Shown piece after piece: positions 19,941-29,982 of a stretch of 64,000 nucleotides of DNA. Origin of the DNA: Gimesia benthica (lineage in GTDB: Bacteria > Planctomycetota > Planctomycetia > Planctomycetales > Planctomycetaceae); assembly GCF_009720525.1 (NCBI RefSeq), contig NZ_CP043930.1, positions 6,212,001 through 6,276,000 on the forward strand, given 5' to 3'. Made by a program: the position numbers and the translations under genes. The notes under the pieces were generated by a model. The model was not told the DNA's origin. It saw only the letters and a list, made by a program, of their open reading frames with translations, and did no database searches. Position 1 is the first letter of the stretch. Each line of letters opens with the position of its first letter.

Positions 19941-20595
19941 AGCGAATGGTCTCCGAATGCTGTACTGCCGCTTGGCCCGGTGTGTGCAGACAGCGCATGT
20001 CTTTAGATTGAATTGTTAAAGTTGAGGGGAAAAAACTAACCAGAAAGGATGATCGGGTAGGGGGCAGGAGAATACTCGATTCTGTGATCGGGGGAAAGAT
20101 GGATTTTAAATCAGCGACAATTATCATCCTGCAGTTTAAATCCCTAATTCTGTGACCTGTCCATGTGAATATCACACGCTCAGAGACTCTGATGCAACTG
20201 ATCAGTCGAGATATCTACGTACGCCGCAAGAAACGCAGTTATGTCGTGAGTTAGGCAGTAAAAAGGGCTTTTTGATTGAGGGCACGAGATCTCCGATACG
20301 TCGTGACAAACAGTCAGTTTGGAATTTCGTCCACTTCTCATCACTGGGCTCTATTGCCCGGATCGCACTTCCTGACTTCAACACAGGATTGGTCGCCTTC
20401 AGTGCGAATCAGACCGGAAAGGTGATCCTGTCTGACTTCTGCAGGGACGGGTTCGCACTAAGCAGTGGGATTGGCTGCATGGGGGTTGATACTGAAAATC
20501 CAGTATCGCCCAACAACAATTCTTGAATTGAGCATAGATTCGGGTAACATAATTGAAATCATATTCACTCTGAACATTTTTTTCATTCCGCCTTT
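19941..20595. other. Intergenic stretch with one doubtful frame
   Basis: Upstream region shared by the divergent lipoprotein and kinase-LRR genes. A frame on + at 20152-20526 could encode 124 residues but has no ribosome site and no recognisable domain, so it is not called. The last 60 bases before 20596 are AT-rich and probably hold the kinase promoter. Confidence 0.35.
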
Positions 20596-22623
20596 ATGAC
20601 ATTATCCCGCAACCAATTTCTGTCGCTACTGGATGAAAGCGGTATTTTTTCCGCCAAGGATGTCATTGCACTTCAAGAGACACAGGTCGACTCTTCCGAA
20701 ACCGCCCTGGATCTGGCTAAGACACTGGTCAAGAATAAGAAGCTCAACGAGTTTCAAATCAAGATGATCCTGCAACACAAAGGTGACCGGCTCGTGTTGG
20801 GCGACTATCTGATAATGCGCGAGATTGGTGCGGGGGGAATGGGAAAGGTCTATCTGGCAGAGCATCGCCGGATGAAGCGAAAGGTGGCGCTGAAAACGCT
20901 TCCCGCTAAAATTGCCCTGGATGAAGAATCGATCGGTCGGTTCCAGCGGGAAGTCCAGGCAGCAGCAAAATTGACTCACCCCAATATCGTGACCGCATAT
21001 GACGCCGGGGAAGCCAAGGGGGTCTCTTATTTTGTGATGGAGTATGTTGATGGAATCAATCTGTCAGACCTCGTCAAAGAACATGGCGTCCTGCAGGTTG
21101 ATGTCGCCGTTAACTACATCATCCAGGCGGCTAAGGGCCTGGGGTTTGCGCACTCCGAAGGAATTATTCATCGAGACATCAAGCCTGCCAACCTGTTGCT
21201 GGATCTGAAGGGGACTGTCAAAATCCTTGATATGGGGTTGGCTCGAATCGATAATCTTGAGCCCAGTGACGTGCCTGTCACGCAGCTGACAGAATCGGGA
21301 AGCGTAAAGGGGACTCTCGACTATATGGCCCCGGAACAGGCTCAGAATACACACGCTGCGGATGCACGCTCTGATATCTATAGCCTTGGTTGTACCCTCT
21401 ACTATTTACTGACCAGCAGGGTGATGTACCCGGCTGATTCGTTTGTCAAAAAAATACTCGCTCACCTGGAACAGCCGATCCCCTCGATTCAAAAGCAGCG
21501 TCCTGAAGTACCTGACGAACTGGAAGCCATCTTTAATAAAATGGTGAGCAAGGAGCCCGTTGAACGATATAATTCAACCGCGGAACTGATTGAGGCACTG
21601 GAAAGCATTCCCTTTGATCAATCCTCGCTGACCGACCAGCCGCAGCAGGGGCCGATACAAATCCAGCCCGGCCCGCGTAATACCGTTTTGGATGAAGATC
21701 TCTCGACACTTTTTTCACTATATAAGGATGATGAGTGCTTTTCAGAGTATGGTCGTATCTGTCTTGATTCTACAGTCATGCAACCGAAAGCGCGCTACCC
21801 ATTTATGAGATGGTTGTTGCCCCTCGGCTTTCTGGCGCTGTTGTGGTGGGCATTCTCCAATCAGCATCTGTTTTTCAGTCCGCTCAAGAATCCGGCTAAA
21901 ACTGCTACCGGTGCACCTGAAAAAGCCGTTTCAAATCCTGCGAACAAAAAAAGTACCAGTCCCGTCAATCCTGCAGATAATGACAGGGCAGCTGCGTCGA
22001 GGGCATTGGAATTAGGGGGAGTGGTTGAGATTTCAGTCGATGAAGAGCCGCAGGTCATCGAGCAAATATCTGATCTTCCCACCGGGAATTTTCAAACTAG
22101 AAAAATCCTGCTGCATGAAAATAAGCAGGTTCTTGATGAAGACCTGAAGTGGTTCTGCTATTTGAAGAATCTTGAGACATTGGATCTCTATGATACGAAC
22201 ATTACCGATATGGGAATCTCACATCTGAAAGCACTGCCAGCGCTAAGCAAGATTGATCTGTACAATACAAAGACAGGTGATACGAGCCTGGAACAATTGA
22301 GCCAGTTTGGTACGTTGCGGTCAATTACGATGCAACATACAGCAGTGACCAATGACGGTTTAAAATACCTGTCAGGGCTTTCCAGCCTCGACTCTTTAAA
22401 TCTGGGGAATACGGGGATAAATGATTCCGGCCTGACCCATCTGAAAAACCTGGCAGGTCTTCAATGGTTACAATTATCTTTTACAAATGTGACGGATTCT
22501 GGTTTGCTGTATTTGCAGGATCTGAAGAGTCTGCGAGAACTGTATCTTACCGAAACCCAGGTTACCGATGACGGGAAAAATCTGCTGATGGAAGCGCTCC
22601 CCGAATGCAGCATTATGCAGTGA
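20596..22623 (+). CDS. Ser/Thr protein kinase with C-terminal leucine-rich repeats
   Basis: Membrane-spanning kinase of 675 residues. An N-terminal helical segment (about 1-65) typical of planctomycete kinases precedes the catalytic domain: GAGGMG (79-83 region), VALK Lys100, HRDIKPAN (192-199), a DMG variant of DFG at 212-214, and APEQ after GTLDYM. A single membrane helix lies near residues 404-422 (MRWLLPLGFLALLWWAF). The outer part carries an Ala/Pro/Ser linker and then five or six LRRs of about 24 residues (LETLDLYDTNITDMGISHLKAL and similar). The topology implies that the repeats sense something outside the cytoplasm and signal to the kinase. DMG instead of DFG occurs in active kinases of this group. 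Confidence 0.92.
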   Translation: MTLSRNQFLSLLDESGIFSAKDVIALQETQVDSSETALDLAKTLVKNKKLNEFQIKMILQHKGDRLVLGDYLIMREIGAGGMGKVYLAEHRRMKRKVALKTLPAKIALDEESIGRFQREVQAAAKLTHPNIVTAYDAGEAKGVSYFVMEYVDGINLSDLVKEHGVLQVDVAVNYIIQAAKGLGFAHSEGIIHRDIKPANLLLDLKGTVKILDMGLARIDNLEPSDVPVTQLTESGSVKGTLDYMAPEQAQNTHAADARSDIYSLGCTLYYLLTSRVMYPADSFVKKILAHLEQPIPSIQKQRPEVPDELEAIFNKMVSKEPVERYNSTAELIEALESIPFDQSSLTDQPQQGPIQIQPGPRNTVLDEDLSTLFSLYKDDECFSEYGRICLDSTVMQPKARYPFMRWLLPLGFLALLWWAFSNQHLFFSPLKNPAKTATGAPEKAVSNPANKKSTSPVNPADNDRAAASRALELGGVVEISVDEEPQVIEQISDLPTGNFQTRKILLHENKQVLDEDLKWFCYLKNLETLDLYDTNITDMGISHLKALPALSKIDLYNTKTGDTSLEQLSQFGTLRSITMQHTAVTNDGLKYLSGLSSLDSLNLGNTGINDSGLTHLKNLAGLQWLQLSFTNVTDSGLLYLQDLKSLRELYLTETQVTDDGKNLLMEALPECSIMQ

Positions 22624-22697
22624 CAGCCAGAACCAAACTGACGCATTAAATTCGATCTCTGAAACATGATTTACCGGCGATGAGAGGAATTGATTTG

Positions 22698-24158
22698 ATG
22701 GTGGGCGGGCTAAAATTACCAGGAGAAAAAACGGGCAGGAATCCGAGCTTAGAAAAGTCTGTAAAGAAAAATCAGTCTCGCAGTCGAGTCAGCGTTATTA
22801 TTGCGGCCCGCAATAACGAAAGATATCTGGCAGAAACCATCGAGTCTGCACTTCAACAATCCATCCCGTGTGAGGTGATATACTCGGACGACAACAGCAT
22901 CGACGATTCCCTCGAACTGGCCCGTCAATATCAGTCGCAGGGGTTGACTGTTCTGGAGAGTCCTCGGCACCAGGGAGTCTGTGAAACGCGCAACCGTGGT
23001 GCTGCTGCATCTTCGGGGGACTACCTGGTGTTTCTGGATGGCGACGATATCATGCCCGCCAATTATATCGAAGAACATTTAAAAGCGATGCGGAATGACA
23101 CTCCCTTTGTCTATGGGCCGGCTCAGGCGTTTGGTGATTTTTCCATCTTCTGGGATGCACCAGAGTGGGAGGGATCTGACATCTGGCGCAACAATTTTGT
23201 TAATACTTCGGCAATGTGGCGTCGAAAAGTATTTGAAGTGGCGGGACGCTGGCGCGAAGGTATTAAAACCATGTGGGACTGGGATCTGGCGTTGCGAGGA
23301 TCTCGCCTGGGAGTTCCCCGGCGCAGCAATGCGACGCTCAAATACCGCCAGCATGCGGCTTCCTGGTCGGCAAACAATCGTGAGAAAACCCATGATCAGC
23401 AGGAAGCGTTCATGCCGGAAGTACGAAAGCTGAATGCACGCGTCGCTGTGGGCTCGATCATCAGTGGCCGAATTCCCAAATTGTTTCCCGCCTGGATGTC
23501 TGCTGTCGCCCAGGCGACACGGCTGCTCGACAACTCCTCAAAACCCGAGCTGGTTCTGCTTGATAACAGCAATGATCCCGATTTCCGTATCACGATTGAA
23601 AAAGAGGTGAGCCGCTACTGGTCCACTTTCCAGACCATCAAAATTATTCCATTGGAAGAGCGCGTCTCTCACAACCATCAGAGTGAAGAGGAACGGCGAG
23701 ACGCTGTGTCTCGTTTTATGGCTCATGCCTGTAATCAACTTCGCACGCACATGGGTGGCGAAATTCATTGGATCATTGAAGACGATATCATGGTCCCTAT
23801 TCAGGCAGGCGCCGATTTGATGCAGGCTCTTGTTTCAGGCTGGACACCTCCCAATGCGGTGTCTGGATGTTACCACAATCGCCATATTCCCAAGCTGTAT
23901 GTCGGCGGCTGGTGGAACGACGATGCTTCCCACGAAATTACAGATCTGCCTGCAGATCCGTTTCAGGTCGACTACGCAGGCACTGGGTGTTTAATGTACT
24001 GGGATTCCAGAACCCCGCGTTATTGGAGCAGTCATCACGCAGGCATTCCCGCACATGACTGGAACTGGTCAATGGAGTTAACCGGATCAGGGGGGCAGCT
24101 GTTGATGTTGCCTCAAGTATGCTGCCAGCACGCCATTGACGATATCAGTTTTGTCTGA
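22698..24158 (+). CDS. Family 2-type glycosyltransferase with duplicated GT-A-like region
   Basis: The N-terminal half is a canonical GT2 fold: VSVIIAARNNERYLAETIESALQQ, the nucleotide-binding EVIYSDDNSIDDS and FLDGDDIMPANYIEEH metal-site region, and a WDWDLALRGSRLG acceptor block. The second half (about residues 250-480) has a second transferase-like pattern with LVLLDNSNDPDF and IIEDDIMVPIQAGADLM, so the protein may carry two GT-A domains. I chose ATG at 22698 (GAGAGG nine bases upstream) over 22680. It directly follows the kinase-LRR gene on the same strand (about 75 bases). Donor and acceptor sugars are unknown; cytoplasmic, as no signal or membrane helix is seen. Confidence 0.85.
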   Translation: MVGGLKLPGEKTGRNPSLEKSVKKNQSRSRVSVIIAARNNERYLAETIESALQQSIPCEVIYSDDNSIDDSLELARQYQSQGLTVLESPRHQGVCETRNRGAAASSGDYLVFLDGDDIMPANYIEEHLKAMRNDTPFVYGPAQAFGDFSIFWDAPEWEGSDIWRNNFVNTSAMWRRKVFEVAGRWREGIKTMWDWDLALRGSRLGVPRRSNATLKYRQHAASWSANNREKTHDQQEAFMPEVRKLNARVAVGSIISGRIPKLFPAWMSAVAQATRLLDNSSKPELVLLDNSNDPDFRITIEKEVSRYWSTFQTIKIIPLEERVSHNHQSEEERRDAVSRFMAHACNQLRTHMGGEIHWIIEDDIMVPIQAGADLMQALVSGWTPPNAVSGCYHNRHIPKLYVGGWWNDDASHEITDLPADPFQVDYAGTGCLMYWDSRTPRYWSSHHAGIPAHDWNWSMELTGSGGQLLMLPQVCCQHAIDDISFV

Positions 24159-24314
24159 AAGAGGCGGCCAGGGATAGACCATCTATTCTCGCAGTCAGAC
24201 TACAAAATGCTCCGCTCTGTTTAAAAGAGTCAGATCAGATTGGCAGCGTAAAGAGCCCCTGTCCTTTTAAATCCTTCATGATGGGGTGAAGTTTAAGAGA
24301 ATGGTGACTGCGGC

Positions 24315-25620
24315 TTAGGGTTTTCGCTGGAACAATCTTCTAAAAGCTCGGTACACGAGGTCGAAAGGCTTGATCAACAGCAGGATCAGGATTAAAGACT
24401 TGGGCATGTAGACTGGAGTGGAGCCAATCTCTTCGAATGCTGGCTTATCACGATAGTCGTAATGCAGTGTTGTAGCTGGAGTCAGCTGCATTCGATACCA
24501 GACAGGCAATGAGCCGATAGAAGTCATCATTGGGTACGTATTCATCAATCTGGCTAGTTGATCACAATATGGAAACATCTCCACCGGATAAATGGACTCC
24601 AGTCTTAAGTGCTTAAAGCGAACTTTTCTGCTGATCGCATCTGCCCGATGCAGTGCCTCGATATCAGCAGGACGAGGAAATGTTTCGGCGATTAACCCCG
24701 CAAATATAACGTGCCTGTACCTCACTGATGGATGGGATGTTCCCAATAATCGGACGCGCGAAGCCGACAAGGAACAAGTCAAGATAGGTTGCATGTACGC
24801 AGCCCAGGTAAAAGTCTGAAAGTTGAATGTGTCCTTCCGACAATTCACTCAGCCTCTCCTGGAACCCCACTGCCGGAACAACAAGCGTCGGCTCGATACG
24901 CTCTTCCTGATCGGAATCAAAACTGCGAAATACATTGAACTGATTGTCATCGGGAGGACCGACAATGGTAATCCTGACTGCTCCGACAGCATCTAAAAAA
25001 TCATCGCTCTTGTTATGAAACATATTGAACAAGTCGTCTTTTGCTGCTTTCGTAAGTTTAAAGGCCCACTCTTTTCGGATCTCGCGTGCATTCTGATCTA
25101 TTTCAGAGGACGATAAATCATCCACTTCTTTGGCAGGAAATAGGCGGCGGAATGTCTCCTGAAAGTGGATTCACAATTCGACGAACCGTTGGCCGATCCA
25201 GTTTCGAATGTTTTCGTGAATCGATAGCATTAATCGATTTCTCAAAAAGTCCGATGGCACTCCTCGAATGGGATGATATCTGGTGCTGACTCGAATCCCC
25301 GACCTCAATGACAAAAAGACTTTATTATTCAACTCAGGCTGCGCAAGACGGTTGGCATAATCAACGGCAGACTCTCCACCACCGATGACCACAATACGTT
25401 GATCTGTAATATGCCCCAGCCCGTCGGGATGATTCAGCTCGGAAACAGGCAACATCTTGATTTGACAGTCTATTTGCACCGGCTGAGCAGTCAGTCCAGT
25501 ACAGAGGATTACACAATCAAAATATTCTGTGCTTGATTCTGACTGTTCTTCCTTCAGGTCAGAAATCAATAATTCCCAGCCATCTCGATCAACATTGCGA
25601 GAAATCCTGGTGATGCCTGA
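24315..25620 (-). pseudogene. Flavin-containing monooxygenase, degraded
   Basis: The minus strand reads as the C-terminal two thirds of a class B flavoprotein monooxygenase. From the 5' side: ITRISRNVDRDGWELLISD, FDCVILCTGL, the NADP Rossmann motif IVVIGGGESAVDYANRL, SLRSG..., then a GFARPIIGNIPSISEVQARY block and a C-terminal hydrophobic helix. Three lesions are visible. The FAD-binding N-terminal part is missing at about 25610-25620. An in-frame TGA at 25171-25173 interrupts ...RFVEL/IHFQETFRRLF. A frameshift at the CCCC run 24696-24699 shifts QARYICG to LIAETFPRPADIEALHR (removing one base restores it). The missing 5' end is fused directly to a divergent response-regulator fragment. Confidence 0.8.
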
Positions 25621-26086
25621 TATCTGTGGGATTGAAGCGATGGAACTGATTCGCAGAAAGGGTGTGTACCATCCGGTCGTAATAATAAGCGCTTACGGTG
25701 ATATCGAGAAAGCGGTTTCCGTAATCAAGCTGGGTGCCTGCGACTACCTGGAAAAGCCCTTCGACAAAGAGAGATGCATTAATGCGATCGAGTATGCAAT
25801 ATCGCAACTGGATGCTGACGGAATTCTTTCTGATGCAGACGGGTATGAGTATTTGAGACTATACGACAGGCTGACCCGACGGGAAAAACAGATCTTTCAA
25901 CTGATTGCAGACGGGCAGACGGGCAAGCAGATCGCAAATTCGATGTCGATCAGCTATCGCACCATGGAGAAGCATAAGGCGAATGTGTTGAAAAAACTGG
26001 GGGGCTCCAGTGTGACTGAGATTGTGCATATTCTCTACAAAATTAAAGACATGCCTGCATATCAGAAAGACGAGAGCAGTCCCTGA
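25605..26086 (+). pseudogene. FixJ/NarL-type response regulator lacking the first part of its receiver
   Basis: Reads from LVMPDICGIEAMELIRRKG (the residues just after the phospho-acceptor Asp in FixJ receivers), through VVIISAYGDIEKAVSVIKLGACDYLEKPFDKERC (alpha4-beta5, KPF motif), a linker and a LuxR-type HTH (LTRREKQIFQLIADGQTGKQIANSMSISYRTMEKHKANVLKKLGG). The first 50 or so residues with the acidic pocket and the phosphorylated Asp are gone, replaced by the 5' side of the monooxygenase remnant. A frame does continue upstream to 25529 with unrelated residues, so a fusion product with an intact DNA-binding domain could be made but could not be phosphorylated normally. It may have been the partner of the FixL-like kinase at 31.8-34.6 kb. 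Confidence 0.8.
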
Positions 26087-26299
26087 AATTGGGGACCCAG
26101 ATTTTGGAGTTAGTTTAGGGAGTATGTCCGTAAAGCTCCATCCGGCATAGCTCCCAAAGCTATTCTATCTACAATTCGCCACAAGGGACCATAGTGTTCA
26201 AGAACGACTGTAACACCGTTTGCAAAATTGGCAGCGGTGACGTGCCCCCTTCCCTCGAGAGATTGCCTCATACACAGCGTTCTGCTCACGTTCAATCTA

Positions 26300-26464
26300 A
26301 CCCCTATCAATCTTGGTCTCGAGTAATAGTAGTTCGTCGGTTTCTGGGTTTTCTATTACTGCCTCGCCTGCTTCTGCTCCGCTTCAACTGGTACAGAGTT
26401 GGGGGCAAGGTCAAAAACAACTGAGCACTAAGTCGTGACTGGTATCATTCGTGGGGGCACGTCA
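26300..26464 (+). mobile_element. IS3-family right-end remnant
   Basis: Shares CTCGCCTGCTTC-GCTCCGCT and the terminal GTGACTGGTRTCATTCGT / GGGGGCASGTCA segments with the IS3 end at 45705-45904. The transposase tail is degraded. The terminal sequence is the inverse of the TGACCTTGCCCCC left end at 35477. Confidence 0.6.
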
Positions 26465-27030
26465 CGCTCTTCAAAGCGATAATTTCCTCATAGTAGAAGT
26501 TACCCACACGATGTCAGTTCCCTCGTCAGATATTGTTACAAAAATCATTTGGCTACGTGACTTAATGGGCGACAGTCTTTTTTAAACGCGACATAAAATT
26601 CCATTTTCCAATTATCAAAGAGGCGATTCCATATAGTGCAGGAAGTAATCTGGTTGACTTCAGAGCCTGCGGTTCTATGCAGAAATCAAGGCTCGTAGTT
26701 CTGCCCAAACAGGCATGTGATATTTTCTGCTGTTGAACGGTATTCTATGGTGTGGATATTACCCAGTTTTTAATTACTGCTCGTATCATTTAAGCCCTAC
26801 AATTCGTTAGGCCGGATGCAAAATCTCCTGATTCTAAAAGAAAATCCTAATCACATCTACTTATTTTGATTTGTCTATGAATTCCAAGCTAGGTTTATCT
26901 CGCACTTGAGAAACGAATTATTTGAAGTGCGAATAGAACAAAATATCTCTCGATTACCCTCACGATCAAAGTGACGAGGAATCGTACTGCAGTAGGTAAA
27001 TCAAGCAAGAAATAATAAAGGTAGACAAAG
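26465..27030. other. Gene-poor stretch with another IS-end scar
   Basis: At 26553-26584 the sequence (GACTTAATGGGCGACAGTCT and following T run) matches the right end of the integrase-type IS seen at 30692 and 53046 but lacks the final GTACCC. The rest is AT-rich with no credible gene; the last 100 bases should contain the promoter of the GGDEF-EAL gene. Confidence 0.45.
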
Positions 27031-28773
27031 GTGATTAAGGTCAATACTGAAGTTCGCAGTGAATTGATTAGTTCTGGATTAGCTTGTTCACACGCGTTTC
27101 GCGATGCGGTGTATGAAGCAGGGATCGTCGCAATTACTGATGTCCAAGGAAGGATTATTGAGGTGAACGATAAATTTTGTCAAATATCCGGTTACACCCG
27201 CGACGAGTTAATCGGTCAAAATCACCGTATACTCCGTTCTTCAGAGCATACTACCGAATTCTTCCGCGACATGTATCGAACGATTGCCAGAGGTTTTACC
27301 TGGCATGGCGAAATTTGTAATCAAGCCAAAGATGGAACGCTATATTGGGTAGACACAACGATTGCCCCTATGTACGACAGTCAGGGGAAACTGGAAGGAT
27401 ACTTGGCCCTACGGATCGATATCAGTGAGCAGAAATGGATCGTGGAGCATTTGGAGAGGCTCGCTTACCATGATCCGCTGACCGGTCTTCTCAACCGGGC
27501 CGCAATCCATAATTCTATCCAGAATACAATCGAACGTAATGCAGGTAATCACTTTGCTTTGCTTTTCATAGATGTTGACCGTTTTAAACTTATTAATGAC
27601 AGCTTCGGTCATGAACTCGGAGACAAACTGTTACAGAAGATCTCTCACCGATTGCGCAAGGCGGTACGTATGTCGGATACAATCCAAGCAGCGCGTCTGG
27701 GAGGGGATGAGTTTGTTGTGTTACTCAATAATCTTACTTCTCCCCAGGATGCGACTCTCGTCGCGGATCGATTGATGGAAACTCTTTCGCAACCATATGA
27801 ATTAAGTGGCCATAAAATTTACTCTAAGGCCAGCATCGGTATTGTGACCAGCGAACATCTCTCGGAGACTGCAAATGAAATGATTAGTAGTGCCGACCTC
27901 GCTATGTATGAAGCAAAAGCTTCCCAAATGGGCCGTCCGTTCGTATTTGATCATAGACTTCGCGACAAAGCCCAGAAGCGACTTTACATTGAAAACCAAT
28001 TAAGAGATGTAATATCACGCGATGAACTCACACTTTTTTATCAACCGATAATTGAGTTAGAATCGGGGGCGTTGAAAGGGGTAGAGGCACTCCTCCGCTG
28101 GTTTCACCCGGAAAGTGGTCTCATTCTTCCCACTGAATTCATTCCTACTGCGGAAGAGATGGGCATGATCATACCAATCGGAAATTTTGTTATTGATGAG
28201 GCGTGCCGTCAATTCGGTGAGTGGCGAAAGTCATTGGAAGAGCACGCGCCTGCGAATCTGCATGTGAATGTCTCCCGCAAACAGTTAGAGCAGCCAACCT
28301 TGGTTGCGGTTGTAGAACAAGCGATTCATAATTATGCGATCCCCCCGGAATCTCTCCATCTTGAAGTTACCGAAAGCGTTATCATGCACGACAGTCAGAC
28401 ATCAATCCAGACGCTTAATCAACTGAGTAATCTGGGAGTGCATATTGATGTAGACGATTTTGGTACGGGATATTCATCTTTATCCTGCCTCTGTGATTTA
28501 CCAATCGACGTAATCAAGCTAGATAAGGAATTCATCAAGAAATCAAAACGAAGACGTGAAGGAAAGCTTATCAAAGCCTTGATCACTCTAGCAGATCAAG
28601 TTGGTCTGGAACTGATCGCTGAGGGCATTGAAACCCCTGAACAACTGAAATTCTTGCAGCTGTCAGGATGCGAATACGGACAAGGTTACCTCTTTTCCAA
28701 ACCTCTTAGTGCGGAAGATATGGAACTATCGATTCTCAATTCAAAGTGCAACTCATCGCTTCTGAAGAAATAA
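27031..28773 (+). CDS. PAS-GGDEF-EAL protein (c-di-GMP turnover)
   Basis: Cytoplasmic 580-residue signalling protein starting at GTG. A PAS domain with PAC (about 25-140: GIVAITDVQGRIIEVNDKFCQISGYTRDELIGQNHRI) precedes a diguanylate cyclase domain with intact ARLGGDEFVVLL (about 223-234). An EAL phosphodiesterase domain follows with all main motifs: GVEALLRW, NVSRKQLEQ, TESVIM, DDFGTGYSSL, KLDKEFIK, AEGIETPEQ and QGYLFSKPL. Both active sites look intact. The I-site-like RMSD lies seven rather than five residues before GGDEF because of a two-residue insertion, which may change feedback inhibition. No membrane segment; the PAS ligand is unknown. Probably monocistronic. Confidence 0.93.
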   Translation: MIKVNTEVRSELISSGLACSHAFRDAVYEAGIVAITDVQGRIIEVNDKFCQISGYTRDELIGQNHRILRSSEHTTEFFRDMYRTIARGFTWHGEICNQAKDGTLYWVDTTIAPMYDSQGKLEGYLALRIDISEQKWIVEHLERLAYHDPLTGLLNRAAIHNSIQNTIERNAGNHFALLFIDVDRFKLINDSFGHELGDKLLQKISHRLRKAVRMSDTIQAARLGGDEFVVLLNNLTSPQDATLVADRLMETLSQPYELSGHKIYSKASIGIVTSEHLSETANEMISSADLAMYEAKASQMGRPFVFDHRLRDKAQKRLYIENQLRDVISRDELTLFYQPIIELESGALKGVEALLRWFHPESGLILPTEFIPTAEEMGMIIPIGNFVIDEACRQFGEWRKSLEEHAPANLHVNVSRKQLEQPTLVAVVEQAIHNYAIPPESLHLEVTESVIMHDSQTSIQTLNQLSNLGVHIDVDDFGTGYSSLSCLCDLPIDVIKLDKEFIKKSKRRREGKLIKALITLADQVGLELIAEGIETPEQLKFLQLSGCEYGQGYLFSKPLSAEDMELSILNSKCNSSLLKK

Positions 28774-29112
28774 TGCTCAAGGCTGTGCAGTATTGAATGG
28801 CATTGGGTGATTAAGCTGATTGATGAAAGTCGCAATCAACACAAAGTTGTGCCAACAGCAGGAAGGTACAGGAGAATCTGCTAGAATTTAGAGAGTGTAA
28901 AGAGAAGCAAACCTGTGAGAGTTCTTTTCTTGACCGATAACTTATTTGCATGTTTGGAAGAATTCCGAGCTACTCTCGTTTTAACAACCGCAACCAGCAA
29001 ATGCATGAAATCAGGATATAACCTGTTTGGGATATTTAGAAGACGTCGTGCGAAGACGGTCTTATCTGTGGAAACGTGCTATTGCCCATTATAGCCCAAT
29101 TATAGTTTATAA
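28774..29112. other. Spacer between convergent genes
   Basis: No gene, IS end or clear terminator is seen between the GGDEF-EAL gene and the convergent P-loop gene. Confidence 0.35.
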
Positions 29113-29754
29113 TCAAAGGCTGTTACCGCACAGTATAGATACAAGACTCTCAGTATCCACATCACCATAAAGATTCTGAGAGATTGGAGTGACGACAGAA
29201 ACATTAATTTCAGGGAGCAATTCCACTGCTGGTGCCAGGTCGATCAATTCATAGCTTTGGGGAGTTTCAAGGCCCGCTGCCTCAGTGGCGCTATAGACAA
29301 TACACCTGAAAGTTTTACGAAACGCGTTCTTTAGACTATCGACGGACCATCTCGAATAATGTAGGTTCGTGCGATTTGTGACTGCGTTTCTGATATGAAT
29401 TGTAGGATCCACCCAGATCAAAACTGTATTCTGTTTGATGGTGGGATCTTTTTCTCTGACATAAGCAGAAATTGCTGTAGAAGAAAACTGCCAATGATGA
29501 ACGATGGTGTCACATGATCCGTCACGGCTTTCAATTAGCGAATCGATATCTTTCTTGAGGTGTGACAGGTCTCTTTTTAATTGTGTGCTTACAGGGTCGG
29601 GATATTTGCAATTTCCAACAAGTCCAAATCGATTCACAAAGTATTTCTGCTGAGCTGTCAGTTTATCAAGGGCCTTTGGATTCGCTTGTTTCAACTTTCG
29701 AATTAAGTGGTGTTTACCGACTGCAGAATATCCGCAAATATGAATAATCTTCAT
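29113..29754 (-). CDS. P-loop protein of unknown function
   Basis: A 213-residue protein whose N-terminus is a beta-strand and Walker A-like loop (MKIIHICGYSAVGKHHLIRKL, fitting GxxxxGK). A Walker B-like strand ending in Asp follows (NTVLIWVDPTIHIRNAV, residues about 115-130), so it resembles small nucleoside or nucleotide kinases or an AAA-type ATPase. The last residue of the classic P-loop is His rather than Ser or Thr, which would weaken Mg-nucleotide binding. No recognised family. It is separated by about 230 bases from the upstream hypothetical gene on the same strand, with a terminator between. Confidence 0.65.
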   Translation of the reverse strand: MKIIHICGYSAVGKHHLIRKLKQANPKALDKLTAQQKYFVNRFGLVGNCKYPDPVSTQLKRDLSHLKKDIDSLIESRDGSCDTIVHHWQFSSTAISAYVREKDPTIKQNTVLIWVDPTIHIRNAVTNRTNLHYSRWSVDSLKNAFRKTFRCIVYSATEAAGLETPQSYELIDLAPAVELLPEINVSVVTPISQNLYGDVDTESLVSILCGNSL

Positions 29755-29810
29755 GACCGGAGATTCTCTTATTCATCAATCGATTGAAGAGTTAATGCTG
29801 ACACAGCGTT

Positions 29811-29845
29811 AAAAAGGCCCCTGAGGGTTTACAAAGCTCGGGGCC
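29811..29845 (-). terminator. Rho-independent terminator (minus strand)
   Basis: On the minus strand, GGCCCCGAG and CTCAGGGGCC pair around an 11-nt loop, followed by TTTTT. It terminates the 29983-30405 gene. Confidence 0.7.
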
Positions 29846-29982
29846 ATCACCTGATCTACCAGAATCTGCATCCCTGCTGACTGAGTAATAGTCTAAAATA
29901 TCAGACAGCATCTGCATTCCATAACTAGAGCAATGTCGGTTATGCACCAAAATAAGAGAACTATGTTCTAAATGACTCCTAT

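Noticed and set aside
20152-20526. A 124-residue plus-strand frame
   Set aside because: No ribosome site, no recognisable domain and ordinary intergenic composition.
26110-26310. A 66-residue minus-strand frame next to the regulator remnant
   Set aside because: It lies in decayed DNA, lacks start signals and matches nothing I know.
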